Positions 8,538-16,720 of a DNA stretch of 35,065 nt are shown piece by piece. The translations under genes and the position numbers were made by a program. The stretch covers positions 1 through 35,065 of the forward strand of contig CAZNFK010000013.1 of assembly GCA_964572365.1 (NCBI GenBank). Direction: 5' to 3'. How positions within the stretch are numbered: the first letter of the stretch is position 1; each line of letters opens with the position of its first letter. This DNA comes from Salinimicrobium sp964572365. Lineage in GTDB: Bacteria > Bacteroidota > Bacteroidia > Flavobacteriales > Flavobacteriaceae. The notes below the pieces were generated by a model that was given only the letters and a program-made list of their open reading frames with translations, was not told the origin of the DNA and searched no databases.

Positions 8538-9096
8538 GGAAAAAATCCAAAAGAATGGAGTATATCCGATTTTAAGGGAGTGGGGATGGGTTAATTGGTT
8601 ACTGAGGATCTGGATGATTTGTATATTAGGGATTTATAGAAAGTCACGAATCCACGAATAAATTTCTGTCAAATTCGAACAAGTCTTGGCTCTTGTCTCT
8701 CCTTCAATTTCCCGCTGATCCCGCAGATCTTTTTCACCTTAAAACCTGATCATTGGTTATTGATTTTTCTCGCCTTTCGCAAAGGCCGCAGAACCTGTTT
8801 CTAAAAATTTCACACAGAGGGCACGGAGGCAAAAATTAAGAGCACAAAGAGGTCATTGGTTGTTCATCATTGTTCATTGAATAAACTCCCATTGATCTGG
8901 GCAGGATTCTTCGTGATCTCAATTGAATATTTTGCTCTTTGTGAAAAAATTTCAAGCATCATATTTTCAAATCGGAAAAGTCTTGGCTCTTTTCTGTTGA
9001 TTCATGTCTCTCCTTCAATTTCCAGCTGATCCCGCAGATCTTTTTTTTCCTTAAAACTTGATCATTGGTTATTGATGATTGTTTATTGATAATTGA
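8538..9096. repeat. Gene-free region with degenerate intergenic repeats
   Basis: About 560 bp without a credible gene. A direct repeat occupies 8681-8764 and 8978-9076: both copies run from AAGTCTTGGCTCTT through CTGATCCCGCAGATCTTTTT to GATCATTGGTTATTGAT, the second with about 14 extra bases. The copy is followed by further TTGATCATTG-like steps (9058-9103). Between the copies lie short tandem-like motifs: CACGAATCCACGAAT at 8645-8659, TTTCGCAAAGGCCGCAGA near 8775-8792 and CACACAGAGGGCACGGAGGC at 8811-8830. Pieces of the same family recur at 12000-12200 and near 5580 and 6990. Confidence 0.7.
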
Positions 9097-9555
9097 TCAT
9101 TGAATTTCTGAAACAGCCTTTAATTCTGCAAAGGCTTTAGGCCAGGTGGTATCCATGAACTGCTCGTACTCCTCATCCACATCCAGGTCTACGGTGAGTT
9201 CTGTCCTTCCGTCGCTCACACTTTTAAGAGTGTAGATCTCATGGGCATCTTTCCATGCCTTAACCTTTTCACTCTCATAATCTTCGCTGCCATCCTTATC
9301 CACAATTCCTAAATGCAGTATATCCATATACTCATTGTCTTTTTTCTTTTGAACCCTGGAGACCATCCCTTCATTGTCCCCATTAAGGAACAGGATCTTG
9401 CTGCCTTCCTCCCAGGTGGTCACTGCTCTGGAACCCGGACTAAAAGGCGCGGTCCATCTTGGGAAGGTATCTTCTGCCCATAAGACTTTCCAGACTCGTT
9501 CTCGGGGAGCGTTAATCGTGGTTTGATAAGATTTACGTTTCATAGCTTTTCTCAT
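9097..9555 (-). CDS. SRPBCC (START-like/AHSA1) domain protein
   Basis: The 152-residue product is a single SRPBCC ligand-binding fold in the cytosol. The opening YQTTINAPRERVWKVLWAED is the usual first strand and helix, followed by FPRWTAPFSPGSRAVTTWEEGSK, the W-G strand of the family, and a final amphipathic helix (TTWPKAFAELKAVSEIQ). Such proteins bind hydrophobic ligands; no ligand can be deduced. Two Met starts 12 bp apart (9555 and 9543) are possible; MKRKSYQTT from 9543 would be just as likely. It has no co-directional partner closer than 168 bp. Confidence 0.85.
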   Translation of the reverse strand: MRKAMKRKSYQTTINAPRERVWKVLWAEDTFPRWTAPFSPGSRAVTTWEEGSKILFLNGDNEGMVSRVQKKKDNEYMDILHLGIVDKDGSEDYESEKVKAWKDAHEIYTLKSVSDGRTELTVDLDVDEEYEQFMDTTWPKAFAELKAVSEIQ

Positions 9556-9651
9556 TTTACTTTCTTAAAACTACAGTGAATTTCTACAAAAGAGAATGAG
9601 GGAAAACCTCCTTTTTTCTGCGGAAAAATTTTTACCTCAGCAGTATTTCCT

Positions 9652-9690
9652 GCAAAAAAAAAACGTTTCGAAACCAAAAGCTTCGAAACG
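9652..9690 (-). terminator. Rho-independent terminator after the CDGSH gene
   Basis: CGTTTCGAA (9664-9672) pairs perfectly with TTCGAAACG (9682-9690) around a 9-base loop. On the minus strand the stem is followed by a run of about 12 Ts (A-run at 9652-9663). It ends the CDGSH transcript 34 bp after its stop and is the cleanest terminator in this part of the window. Confidence 0.88.
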
Positions 9691-9723
9691 ATGAACCTGA
9701 AGTACTTATTCCGTTCAAGCCGG

Positions 9724-9945
9724 TTACGGCTTGGGAGGCAATGCAAAGGCGGTGGCCTCATGTTCGAAATGGTTGCGGTGGGAACCGTCACAAAAAGGTT
9801 TGTTTTTGGAAAGTCCGCAGCGACATAAGGTCACCTTATCCCTGCCCCCGAGGTCATAATTGTTTCCGTTCTTGTCAACGATCTCAAAATCGCCATCGAT
9901 GATGAGGGAACCATTGTTGTTTACGGTAATTTTTGTCTTAGCCAT
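9724..9945 (-). CDS. CDGSH iron-sulfur domain protein
   Basis: This 73-residue protein consists almost wholly of a CDGSH domain, which holds a labile [2Fe-2S] cluster with three Cys and one His. The ligands are C41 and C43 in CRCGLSKNKP, C52 and H56 in FCDGSH. The N-terminal half (ITVNNNGSLIIDGDFEIVD) is the beta region that precedes the motif in bacterial members. Such small proteins are presumed to act in redox or iron-sulfur transfer in the cytosol; the partner is unknown. It is monocistronic, with a strong terminator downstream. Confidence 0.93.
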   Translation of the reverse strand: MAKTKITVNNNGSLIIDGDFEIVDKNGNNYDLGGRDKVTLCRCGLSKNKPFCDGSHRNHFEHEATAFALPPKP

Positions 9946-10030
9946 GCTTTTACTTTTTTAAGAAGGCTAATCTACAGCTTTTCTGCGAAGCCTAAATATA
10001 GCCAGTTGATCTTATCTCTATAATGGAAAA

Positions 10031-10058
10031 AAAGACACGCCCCTGCGGGCGTGTCTTT
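10031..10058 (-). terminator. Rho-independent terminator after the nuclease gene
   Basis: AAAGACACGCCC (10031-10042) and GGGCGTGTCTTT (10047-10058) form a perfect 12-bp stem with a 4-base loop. On the minus strand it runs straight into a T-run (A-run from 10027). It lies 21 bp downstream of the nuclease stop codon. Confidence 0.92.
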
Positions 10059-10078
10059 CTTTAAAATGGTTCGAATCG

Positions 10079-11911
10079 TTACATACTACTTCCCGAAGCC
10101 TCAATGACATCTTCGATATTATCGGGTACCAGGTCAAAGAAATCATAACCCGTAGCCGCTTCGATCTGATCCACACTGGTTTGGTACAGGGTCCAGTCTG
10201 AAGATACACTCTGGCTGTTCGGCATATCTACCGCGATCACCTGCGTGCTTGTGGTCACCCTGTTCACATCATCATCGCCGTCGGGAATGATCATGATCAC
10301 CTTCCAGGTATTTGAAGGCACCTGCACATTGCCATTTGCAATGTAGTCGGCGGGACCATTTGAACCGTCCCCTCCTATTCCGTAGCCACCCGAAATGATA
10401 TAGATCTCATAACCTCCGCTCAACATAGACCTGCAGTAGCTCTCCAGGCTTGCCCAGGCTATTCTATTGTTATTAGGCGCCTGCGGCATCATATTGGTCA
10501 TGAAAAAGGTATTGGAGTTATCGTCAACAGATAGAGTCCTGTCAGCCGATGGGCACAAATGTCCGCGATCAAAGCCGCTGTACTGGTAATCGGTCGCGCT
10601 TACCTGGTACCACCCGGTAGGTAAACTACTGTCTGCTCTAAAGTCATCCTGCCTTGAAGCGCTGCCCAACCAGGCTTCGTCTAAATGCCAGCTCACCCAG
10701 TTCGCCGTACCTTTGTCCCGACTGTAAGACATCACAAATTCCTCTTTTTCGAGCAGGTAATTATTCGGGAAGTTGATATCTGCAATTGCTGCGGAAGGAT
10801 TACCCATCGTAAAATGTACGGCTCCCGAAATTTGAGAACCACCACCACCGGTCTCCCCACCTTCAGAAGTATCCTGCGTTCCTCCGACGGTGAAATCATC
10901 GATATTGATACGGTCACCACTTCCAGTAAGCTTGACTATCCGGAACCTTACTGCTGCGGAAAAATCTACGCTGAAACTTACATTTTCCAGACTTGTGGAA
11001 GTGGAAGTTTGTGTTTCACCAATCGTAGTCCAGCTTGCCCCTGAATCTTCGGAAGCCTGAAGTTCCCAGTTACTTGAACCGTCTGTTCCATAAACAGCGT
11101 GGTTGAAACTCACCCATGTAGCTCCGGTCACGTCATAGTTCATTTGCAAGATCCCGTAGTCACGGATCCGAACCGACTTGGTTCCCGTTTTCCGGTCATT
11201 GTCCAATGAACCCAAAAGGGCCTCTTCCAGGTACCAGGTTCCTGTTGGAAGTTCTACCGGTCCCGCCGAATAACTCCCTTTGGAGCCGCTTTCATAATCT
11301 TCGGTAATATCAATAAGTGGTCCGGCGGCAACTCCGCTGAAGGGTTCCACCGAAATATCATCGACGTTCAGCCTTTCTGAAGAACCATCGGTCTTCCTGA
11401 TCTCAAAACGCACATTTCCCCCTTGGTTAATGGGAAAGGTTGCACTTTGCAGGTTCTTGTTATTCACATTGATCTCACTGCCGCTTTGTGTCCAGCTAAG
11501 GCCACCATCGGTGGAGTAATACAGGCTGAAACTGCTGCTTCGGTCCTTACCAAACTTTGCATAGCTAAGGTGGAGATTATCGGCTCCTTCGGGAAGGTCA
11601 AAATTCATGGAGATCTTTCCGTTACCTCTAATGCGAACCGATTGAGAACCATTTTTAGTATCTGATGATAAGGTACCCAACAAGGCATCTTCGAAATACC
11701 AGACCCCGTCGGGGAAAGTTACTTCTTCGGCTGCATAGGAATTTTTGAAGGCATCTTCGAAATTTTCGTGGTAGTTGCCGGCAGCATCTACCGTGAAGTC
11801 TAAGGTGTAAAACTGTTCAGCAGAAGAGATGTCATCCGCCGGGGAACAGGCATTAAAAAGAAAAGTTACCTGTAGTAGCAACAGGTATTTTAAAAAGTAA
11901 AGGTTTTTCAT
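10079..11911 (-). CDS. Exported DNA/RNA non-specific endonuclease lipoprotein
   Basis: The C-terminal domain (about residues 375-600 of the longest frame) is a beta-beta-alpha-metal nuclease of the Serratia NucA family. The DRGH motif (456-459) holds the catalytic His; N489/N490 and E498 in the following PQAPNNNR...ASLE block match the metal-binding helix. In front are two homologous beta-sandwich modules (about 38-198 and 209-350), each with GxWYxEdALLGtL, SVRIR, a Trp-rich strand and a final R(L/I)N(V/I)DD motif, joined by a Gly/Thr/Glu linker. The start at 11911 gives MKNLYFLKYLLLLQVTFLFNAC, a clear lipoprotein signal. The longer start at 11935 overlaps the -7 box (11933-11940), so it is less likely. 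Probable role: cell-surface or secreted nucleic-acid degradation for nutrients. Confidence 0.9.
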   Translation of the reverse strand: MKNLYFLKYLLLLQVTFLFNACSPADDISSAEQFYTLDFTVDAAGNYHENFEDAFKNSYAAEEVTFPDGVWYFEDALLGTLSSDTKNGSQSVRIRGNGKISMNFDLPEGADNLHLSYAKFGKDRSSSFSLYYSTDGGLSWTQSGSEINVNNKNLQSATFPINQGGNVRFEIRKTDGSSERLNVDDISVEPFSGVAAGPLIDITEDYESGSKGSYSAGPVELPTGTWYLEEALLGSLDNDRKTGTKSVRIRDYGILQMNYDVTGATWVSFNHAVYGTDGSSNWELQASEDSGASWTTIGETQTSTSTSLENVSFSVDFSAAVRFRIVKLTGSGDRINIDDFTVGGTQDTSEGGETGGGGSQISGAVHFTMGNPSAAIADINFPNNYLLEKEEFVMSYSRDKGTANWVSWHLDEAWLGSASRQDDFRADSSLPTGWYQVSATDYQYSGFDRGHLCPSADRTLSVDDNSNTFFMTNMMPQAPNNNRIAWASLESYCRSMLSGGYEIYIISGGYGIGGDGSNGPADYIANGNVQVPSNTWKVIMIIPDGDDDVNRVTTSTQVIAVDMPNSQSVSSDWTLYQTSVDQIEAATGYDFFDLVPDNIEDVIEASGSSM

Positions 11912-11932
11912 TGTGTAGAGGTTTAGTTTTGC

Positions 11933-11958
11933 CAAAACTATTTCAAACTCGGCTACAA
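11933..11958 (-). promoter_or_regulatory. Candidate promoter of the nuclease gene
   Basis: The minus strand shows TAGTTTTG (11933-11940), a full TAnnTTTG match, with a TTG at 11956-11958 as a possible -33 element (spacing slightly short). Transcription would start near 11927, about 16 bases before the ATG at 11911. This supports the shorter reading frame. Confidence 0.5.
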
Positions 11959-11959
11959 T

Positions 11960-12270
11960 GAAAATTCCTACAAATAAGTTTTTAAAATGTTATCAACGGT
12001 AATTCAAAAGCCACGAACGCGCCGTCGGTCAGAAAGATAGTTCAAATTTTTAAATCTAAATATTTCATAAAAAGAGCACAAAGAAAAAGGAAGATCACAT
12101 AATCCTGGGAATTTAAAATCGAAATCCTCCCGCAGATAAATCAACCAATAATCTTGATTTTTTTCTCTTGTCTCTCCTCTCAACTTCTCTGTCCACAGCA
12201 CTCTATCCTCTCTCCATTCAAATTTATTTTCATTAATTTAAACCGTACCGCTATTAATTTCCTAAATTAT
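11960..12270. repeat. Gene-free divergent region with repeat remnants
   Basis: Between the divergent nuclease and M50-like genes no gene is credible. The stretch 12007-12200 contains degraded members of the same intergenic family as 8538-9096: AAAGCCACGAACGCGCC near 12009, AAAAGAGCACAAAGAAAAA near 12069, CCCGCAGAT near 12130 and TCTCTTGTCTCTCC near 12163. The final 80 bp should hold the promoter of the M50-like gene, but no clear TAnnTTTG is visible. Confidence 0.5.
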
Positions 12271-12290
12271 CAATTGCAAAAAATTGAACC

Positions 12291-12974
12291 ATGTTCGGCA
12301 TAAGCGACATTCCAAAGTTCCTGCTGGCTTTTTTCCTGGTCCTGCCCCTTATTTCTATTTTACATGAAGCAGGGCACGTGTTCTTTGCCTGGCTCATGGG
12401 GGCGAAGAAGATCAGGGTAGTTGTTGGAAGTGGAAAACCGGTCTATAACCTGGGGATTATTGAGATCAGGCAGTTTTATTTCTGGTATGGGTTCTGCACC
12501 TTTGAGAATATTGAACGTAAGGAAAAGTTAGCGAATATTCTTATTTTTTCGGGAGGGGCGCTATTTAACTTCCTTAGCACGATTGGAGTGATCTTGCTGG
12601 TGGAGAACGAGGTAATGAAAGAGGGAATGCTCACCTATCAATTCACCTATTTCTCTATGTACTATATCTTTTTCGCCCTGTTGCCCATGATCTATCCCGG
12701 CGGAAATTACAGCGATGGCAAGATGATCCTTGAACTGTTGAAGGACAAAGAGGAGGTCATAAAAGAGAGGACCTACCGCGTACAATGGAAAACTGAAGAT
12801 GAGAAATGGCAGGTGCTTGACCATCACAAAGAATTGGTGGAGACTTTCGAAGAGGAGGAAGCTGCTTTGGAAAAAGCCCGTGAAATTGCGCAGGAAAATC
12901 GTCCCAGCCGAATTATCTACAGTAAAGGGAATGAGGAAAAAGAGGTTCAGAACTACCCCAGGATCCCTTTGTAA
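12291..12974 (+). CDS. M50-like membrane metalloprotease (site-2-protease type)
   Basis: The 227-residue protein has an N-terminal membrane half and a soluble C-terminal half. The first transmembrane segment contains HEAGH (LISILHEAGHVFFAWLMG, residues about 21-38), the zinc-binding motif of M50 peptidases. Further hydrophobic segments follow (ILIFSGGALFNFLSTIGVILLV and a Tyr/Phe-rich segment ending FFALLPMIYPGG). GGNYSDGKMI resembles the second M50 motif, where a conserved Asp is the third zinc ligand. The C-terminal 75 residues are charged and predicted cytosolic (VETFEEEEAALEKAREIA). Substrate unknown. Its stop TAA abuts the convergent stop of the universal stress protein gene with no spacer. 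Confidence 0.75.
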   Translation: MFGISDIPKFLLAFFLVLPLISILHEAGHVFFAWLMGAKKIRVVVGSGKPVYNLGIIEIRQFYFWYGFCTFENIERKEKLANILIFSGGALFNFLSTIGVILLVENEVMKEGMLTYQFTYFSMYYIFFALLPMIYPGGNYSDGKMILELLKDKEEVIKERTYRVQWKTEDEKWQVLDHHKELVETFEEEEAALEKAREIAQENRPSRIIYSKGNEEKEVQNYPRIPL

Positions 12975-13832
12975 TTACTTCACCACCCAAAGAGGCACAT
13001 CAAGATTGGCATTGAACAACTCTTCGGTCACCGTACCCACCGCGAAAGGAGAAAAGGTATTGCCGCCTTTGTCTGAGACCACCAGTAGATCCACCTCAGA
13101 ATTCCGAAGGTTGGTAAGAATCTTTTGTGCGGCTCCCGACTCTCTCCCCATGAAGATCAAGGGTTCAATGGCTTCTGAATAATTCAATTTTTTCAGGAAC
13201 TTGTCGAACTTTTCCTTTACATGCTTTTCCACCTTGGGGCCCATAGCTTCGGGAGAAACGTAAGGCGAGAATTGCACCGGCACACTGTAAACATGTATTA
13301 CTTTTAGCTGTACCTCATGGCCTTCCTGAAGTTCTTTGGTGATCCTGAACACCTTTTTTGAATCCTGTGAAAAATCTGTTCCGGCCCAGATCACCCCGAT
13401 CTTTTCATGTGCTGCTGCCGGCACAGAGAGGAGATCACAGCGCAGCAACCGCAACAATTTTGAACTTACCACTCCCGTTCCTTTTTCGTGCTTTTTGTTA
13501 CCCACTATTGCCAGGTCAATATTGTATTTTTCTACGATGTATTTTATCAAAGATTCGCTGTAAGGATCCTCAGAGATCAGGACCTCCCAATTGGCGGAAG
13601 CGGAAAACTGGCTTTTTACCTTCTCATTCAATTCATCCCCTATCATTTCATCCAGGTTCACATCCTTCAGGTGTTCTTCAAAAAGTGCGGAGATCTCGTA
13701 TTTTTTGATATTATGAACAAAATAAACGTTCTCTGCCTTCAGCCTTTCAGAAATAAAAGAAGCATACTTTATCAATTTATCATCTACTGCTGAAAGGTCA
13801 AGCGCTACAAGTATATTTTTGATCTTTTTCAT
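12975..13832 (-). CDS. Tandem universal stress protein (UspA family)
   Basis: The 285-residue protein carries two Usp domains. The first begins MKKIKNILVALDLSAVDDKLIKYA (here split after 20 residues by the reader) and ends near LLSVPAAA. The second begins IGVIWAGTDFSQDSKK and ends with the nucleotide-binding type pattern GRESGAAQKI, DLLVVSDKGG, FAVGTVTEELF. The start overlaps the end of the BCCT transporter gene by 4 bp, so the two are translationally coupled. This arrangement suggests that the protein acts in osmotic or stress adaptation linked to the transporter. It is the last gene of a three-gene operon that begins with the porin-like gene. Confidence 0.9.
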   Translation of the reverse strand: MKKIKNILVALDLSAVDDKLIKYASFISERLKAENVYFVHNIKKYEISALFEEHLKDVNLDEMIGDELNEKVKSQFSASANWEVLISEDPYSESLIKYIVEKYNIDLAIVGNKKHEKGTGVVSSKLLRLLRCDLLSVPAAAHEKIGVIWAGTDFSQDSKKVFRITKELQEGHEVQLKVIHVYSVPVQFSPYVSPEAMGPKVEKHVKEKFDKFLKKLNYSEAIEPLIFMGRESGAAQKILTNLRNSEVDLLVVSDKGGNTFSPFAVGTVTEELFNANLDVPLWVVK

Positions 13833-15457
13833 GACTGGTCTTCCTTATTTTGTTTTGCACTTCTTTTTTTAATAATGTCTGAGATCACTTCTTCATAGCT
13901 CTCCAGTTCTTTCTGTGCCTTTTTCTCTTCGGCTTTTAAATATTCATCCCTCACCCCGGTGTAAAGCGAATAACACATAAAGAGGAGGATAAATGCAAAA
14001 GGTAACCCCGTGACTATAGAGGCGGTTTGAAGTGCTTGCAATCCGCCGCCGATCAGGAGTACCGCTGCAACAGCCCCTTCGGCCACGGCCCAAAAGACAC
14101 GCTGTCCTACCGGGGCGTCTATTTTACCTCCCGAGGTAAGACTGTCCACTACAAGCGATCCGGAATCTGAAGACGTGACAAAAAATCCGGCGATCAGGAT
14201 CACTCCTATGATGTTCAATGCCACCGCAAAAGGAAAATCTTCCAGGAACACGAACAATGCCGTGGCTACATTTTCATCAACAGCATTGATAATGGTTTGG
14301 TCACCCAAAAGCGCCTGCTGAATCGAGGTGCTTCCGAAGGCAGAGATCCAGAAGAAAGTAATGATAGACGGCACGATAAGTACTCCCAGAATAAATTCCC
14401 TGATGCTCCGCCCTTTTGAGATCCGGGCTATGAACATTCCAACAAAGGGTGACCAGGCGATCCACCATCCCCAATAGAAAACCGTCCAGGCATTCTGCCA
14501 GTCATTTCCCGTATAACTCTCTGTCCAGGAGGATATTTCTAAAAAGCTATAAAAATAGTTCCCGGTGTTCTGAACAAAGGATTGAAAAATAAAGATAGTA
14601 GGCCCCAAGATCAAAACAAGCAGCAGCATTAAAACAGCTATTCTCATATTCCATTCACTAAGGAATTTCACTCCCTTGTCAACTCCCAGGACTACAGAGA
14701 TCGTAGCGATCGCAGTGATCCCTCCTATGAGAATGACCTGGGTGGTGATGCCGCTGTCTACCCCAAAGACATGAGCAAGCCCTGCGGCTATCTGTTGTAC
14801 GCCCAGCCCCAGTGAGGTGGCAAGACCGAAAAGGGTCGCAAGGACCGCGAAAATATCAATAAGATCTCCTCTTTTTCCGTAGATCTTATCTCCCAAAATA
14901 GGATAAAAAACCGACCGGATGGTAAGCGGCAGGCCATGGGAATAGGTAAAGTAAGCCAGGGAAAGCCCAACCAGGGCGTAAATGCCCCAGGCATGGAAAC
15001 CCCAGTGCAGAAAGGTGAAATTCATCGCTTCCTGGGCGGCGGCCGGCGTTCCTCCCTCGGTAAGCGGCGGATTCATAAAATGTGTGATGGGCTCAGCGAT
15101 ACTCCAGAACAGCAGTCCAATCCCCATGCCCGCACTAAAAAGCATGGCAAACCAGGAGATCGTTTTGAATTCGGGTTTGGCATCCTTCCCTCCTATTCGA
15201 ATATTTCCGAATTTGCTGAAGGCCAGGTACACCACAAAAATAAGATAGATATTAACGCATAGCACGAAGAACCAACCTCCATTATTGGCTACAAAGTTCT
15301 GAATGGAGTCAAAAGCTCCTTCGGCCTGCTCCTTAAAGATCAAAGTAAGGGCGATACTGATGATAATGATGATAGAAGAAGTAAAAAACACAGGACCATT
15401 GACTTCCAGTCCCATTATAGATTTGCGTTCATCACTTCTTACGATCTTTTTAGCCAT
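13829..15457 (-). CDS. BCCT-family transporter (betaine/choline/carnitine type)
   Basis: This 542-residue inner-membrane protein has the twelve-segment layout of BCCT transporters, which bring in trimethylammonium osmolytes such as glycine betaine, usually with sodium. Diagnostic segments are FSAGMGIGLLFWSIAEP, containing the glycine-rich unwound stretch, the Trp/Tyr cage FYWGWWIAWSPFVGMF, and VTSSDSGSLVVDSLTSGG in the second half. The C-terminal tail is charged (EEKKAQKELESYEE, then KKRSAKQNKEDQS), as in members whose tails sense osmotic state. It is the second gene of the operon: 27 bp after the porin-like gene, and overlapping the universal stress protein by 4 bp. The substrate is not fixed by sequence; glycine betaine is the default guess. 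Confidence 0.95.
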   Translation of the reverse strand: MAKKIVRSDERKSIMGLEVNGPVFFTSSIIIIISIALTLIFKEQAEGAFDSIQNFVANNGGWFFVLCVNIYLIFVVYLAFSKFGNIRIGGKDAKPEFKTISWFAMLFSAGMGIGLLFWSIAEPITHFMNPPLTEGGTPAAAQEAMNFTFLHWGFHAWGIYALVGLSLAYFTYSHGLPLTIRSVFYPILGDKIYGKRGDLIDIFAVLATLFGLATSLGLGVQQIAAGLAHVFGVDSGITTQVILIGGITAIATISVVLGVDKGVKFLSEWNMRIAVLMLLLVLILGPTIFIFQSFVQNTGNYFYSFLEISSWTESYTGNDWQNAWTVFYWGWWIAWSPFVGMFIARISKGRSIREFILGVLIVPSIITFFWISAFGSTSIQQALLGDQTIINAVDENVATALFVFLEDFPFAVALNIIGVILIAGFFVTSSDSGSLVVDSLTSGGKIDAPVGQRVFWAVAEGAVAAVLLIGGGLQALQTASIVTGLPFAFILLFMCYSLYTGVRDEYLKAEEKKAQKELESYEEVISDIIKKRSAKQNKEDQS

Positions 15458-15484
15458 GATCTGTGTTTTTTAGGTTTGCATTGG

Positions 15485-16612
15485 TTAGAAATAATACCCG
15501 AAATTAATATTGAACCTCGCCTCCCATTTTGCATCGGGGTTTCCAGCAGCGAAGTCGTCCACAAAATTGCCGCCCAGCCAGGAATGGTTATACCCGGCGG
15601 CATAGTCTATATAGGTGTACAGGTTGCCTGCCGTTACCAGCACCCCTGTCACGTTCATAAAGGAATCTTCAAAGGAATTTTCTTTTTTCTGCATGTATCC
15701 AAAATCATTGTAGAGCTGCAGGTTGGAGACCGGGCCCCAGTTCACCGGTACATCACGTGCAATGGCAAGCGTGTACAGGTTGAAATCGGCCGCTACTTCA
15801 TAAGGAGCGCCATAAGCGGCCATGGTAATGATCTCTTGGGAAACACCTTCTTCATTTTCAGGATTATGGGAAACGATCATTGCTTCGGTCTTAAGGTTCC
15901 ACTGCTTATAATCGGCCTCGTAATGAAGGGCAAGAGCGGAATGATTCCCGAGGTTTTTAGTATTGATGTTGTAGAGTCCGCCGTATTGGCCTGATACTCC
16001 CAGGCGTGACTGCAGGCTGTCACCCCACTTGTACAAGAGTTTTGCATTTACCTGGTGCACTTCCTTATTATTCCCCGCGACATCATAAGAATACCTGCTG
16101 TGGGAAACGGCCGAAGCATCACCGAATCTCAGTTCTTCGGCATTTTTGAAATAAGCGACCTGGTATTCAATGGTCTCTCCCAGATGCATATATTTAATTC
16201 CCATGTCGTGATCGTCCTCCAGTCCCATGTAATACCCCAGGTTGAAGAACCAGTTATGGGAGTTGTACTGCTGTATCCCAAGTGGGACCTGAGTAAGGCC
16301 TAATTGAAGTTCATCAAGCTCATTGATCTTATAGCCAAACCATCCCTGTTTGAGCATTCCTCCTCCAAATGCCTCGGAATAATGCCGAAATTCAGCATTT
16401 ACATACACTCCTTTATAAGCAGCAACAGCATTGATCCTGAACATGTCATAACCAAAATCCCCGCCCCTGTTTTTTTGTTCGGGTTTCCAGGAAGAAAGAT
16501 TGTAATTGAATCGCAGCGCACCACCAATGTCCACCTCGGGCGATTCCTGGGACATACAGACACTGCAGAAAGAAAAGATTATCGCCGTAAGTATTGGTAG
16601 AGATCCCTTCAT
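15485..16612 (-). CDS. Outer-membrane porin-like beta-barrel protein
   Basis: The 375-residue protein starts with a signal peptide (MKGSLPILTAIIFSFCSVCM then SQ) and continues as alternating aromatic/hydrophilic strands typical of a 16-stranded porin of the OprO/P-like type. Examples are GVYVNAEFRHYSEAFGGGM, LDELQLGLTQVPLGIQQ, GIKYMHLGETIEYQVAYF and LQLYNDFGYMQ; it ends in Phe (NINFGYYF), the usual barrel signature. It precedes the BCCT transporter by 27 bp, so it probably supplies the outer-membrane step for the same solute. The family name is an inference from pattern and length. Confidence 0.82.
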   Translation of the reverse strand: MKGSLPILTAIIFSFCSVCMSQESPEVDIGGALRFNYNLSSWKPEQKNRGGDFGYDMFRINAVAAYKGVYVNAEFRHYSEAFGGGMLKQGWFGYKINELDELQLGLTQVPLGIQQYNSHNWFFNLGYYMGLEDDHDMGIKYMHLGETIEYQVAYFKNAEELRFGDASAVSHSRYSYDVAGNNKEVHQVNAKLLYKWGDSLQSRLGVSGQYGGLYNINTKNLGNHSALALHYEADYKQWNLKTEAMIVSHNPENEEGVSQEIITMAAYGAPYEVAADFNLYTLAIARDVPVNWGPVSNLQLYNDFGYMQKKENSFEDSFMNVTGVLVTAGNLYTYIDYAAGYNHSWLGGNFVDDFAAGNPDAKWEARFNINFGYYF

Positions 16613-16720
16613 ATTTCTAACAGGTTGGTTCAGGATTTTCTAAGTTAGCCCTTAGGCAGGGATTGTGAAGAATGTTGCACTATAAAAATTTGTTAAGTAA
16701 TCCTATCGGGAGGTCGTATT

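Noticed and set aside
8681..9076. CRISPR array or mobile-element inverted repeats
   Set aside because: Only two long copies in direct orientation with no regular spacing, no cas genes, no transposase and no target-site duplication visible.
15476..15994. Plus-strand frame of 172 codons opposite the porin-like gene
   Set aside because: Shadow of the porin-like gene, whose signal peptide and barrel strands are convincing.
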